DNA of 34,062 nucleotides, from NCBI GenBank assembly GCA_910579335.1, contig CAJTUQ010000016.1:320-34381 (forward strand), written 5' to 3'. Below the pieces are notes generated by a model. The model had not been told where the DNA came from and did not search any database. It saw only the letters and a list, made by a program, of their open reading frames with translations. Origin of the DNA: an uncultured Dorea sp. Its GTDB lineage: Bacteria; Bacillota; Clostridia; Lachnospirales; Lachnospiraceae. Position numbers and translations under genes: made by a program. Shown in pieces: positions 33,987-34,062 of this stretch (its first letter is position 1; every line of letters starts with the position of its first letter).

Positions 33987-34062
33987 ATCTCACATGCTCT
34001 TTAATATTGTCATCCTCATACTCAAACACGCATCTCTCAAAAGCATTGATTACGTGGGTATC
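33985..34062 (-). CDS. 3' end of an unidentified gene (truncated by window edge)
   Basis: The minus strand is open from the window edge for 25 codons to a TAA, coding for an acidic tail with FERCVFEYEDDNIKEHVR. The codon use and residue composition look like real coding sequence and a terminator-like hairpin follows, but too little is visible to name the family. Confidence 0.45.
   Translation of the reverse strand, partial: DTHVINAFERCVFEYEDDNIKEHVR

Noticed and set aside
1..34062. CRISPR arrays, tRNA/rRNA genes, transposases, phage genes, known riboswitches
   Set aside because: No repeat-spacer pattern, cloverleaf, rRNA stretch, transposase motif, phage gene or T-box (GGGTGG-type) motif was seen by eye on either strand.

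Overview
The window looks like a chromosomal segment of a Lachnospiraceae-type member of the Clostridia. The evidence is the hrcA-grpE-dnaK-dnaJ operon under a CIRCE element, an scpA-scpB-carboxypeptidase cluster, strong AGGAGG-like ribosome binding sites with some TTG/GTG starts, consensus sigma-A promoters, moderate GC content, and DUF1292, CsoR and Big_2 proteins of the kind seen in gut clostridia. The species cannot be told. I see no rRNA, tRNA, CRISPR array, insertion sequence or prophage. No stretch longer than 300 bases lacks a gene; the longest is the 270-base pepP leader.

Layout. 1-1748 (+): the 3' part of an OmpR-type response regulator and its histidine kinase. 1763-5583 (-): a DUF1292 protein, then a YtrA-like GntR repressor / ABC ATPase / large permease operon whose promoter carries a perfect AGTGTA-N13-TACACT operator. 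5615-8481 (-): scpA, scpB and a D-Ala-D-Ala carboxypeptidase from a clear promoter. 8496-10206 (-): a HAD phosphatase and a membrane-anchored metallophosphoesterase. 10375-12264 (+): a Xaa-Pro aminopeptidase gene broken by one in-frame TAG, behind a leader with competing hairpins. 12347-17064 (-): cell-surface genes, namely an SGNH/DltD-like protein, an acyltransferase-3 membrane protein and a secreted Big_2 protein with a cysteine peptidase/amidase-like C-terminus. 17112-21122 (-): Mrp P-loop ATPase, RidA, MATE exporter, iron-type alcohol dehydrogenase. 21167-26202 (-): the class I heat-shock operon. 26255-27587 (-): a second D-Ala-D-Ala carboxypeptidase. 27660-32404 (-): a copper operon, csoR-copA-DUF2971-aldo/keto reductase. 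32466-33971 (-): an AbrB-type regulator and an MGT-family glycosyltransferase. The last 78 bases hold the 3' end of another minus-strand gene.

Most interesting points. (1) copA carries a fused C-terminal copper-chaperone domain whose first Met is preceded, in frame, by a near-perfect Shine-Dalgarno sequence, so one gene may yield both the pump and a free CopZ. (2) A DUF2971 gene is translationally coupled to the end of copA through a TTG start. (3) The CsoR palindrome sits exactly in the 17-base spacer of the csoR promoter, which leaves almost no leader before the first ATG. (4) pepP has a single amber codon where a Glu codon is expected. (5) The GntR operator overlaps a consensus -10 box. 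I did not find a complete, clearly new multi-gene system; the copper operon is the best candidate for new biology here.
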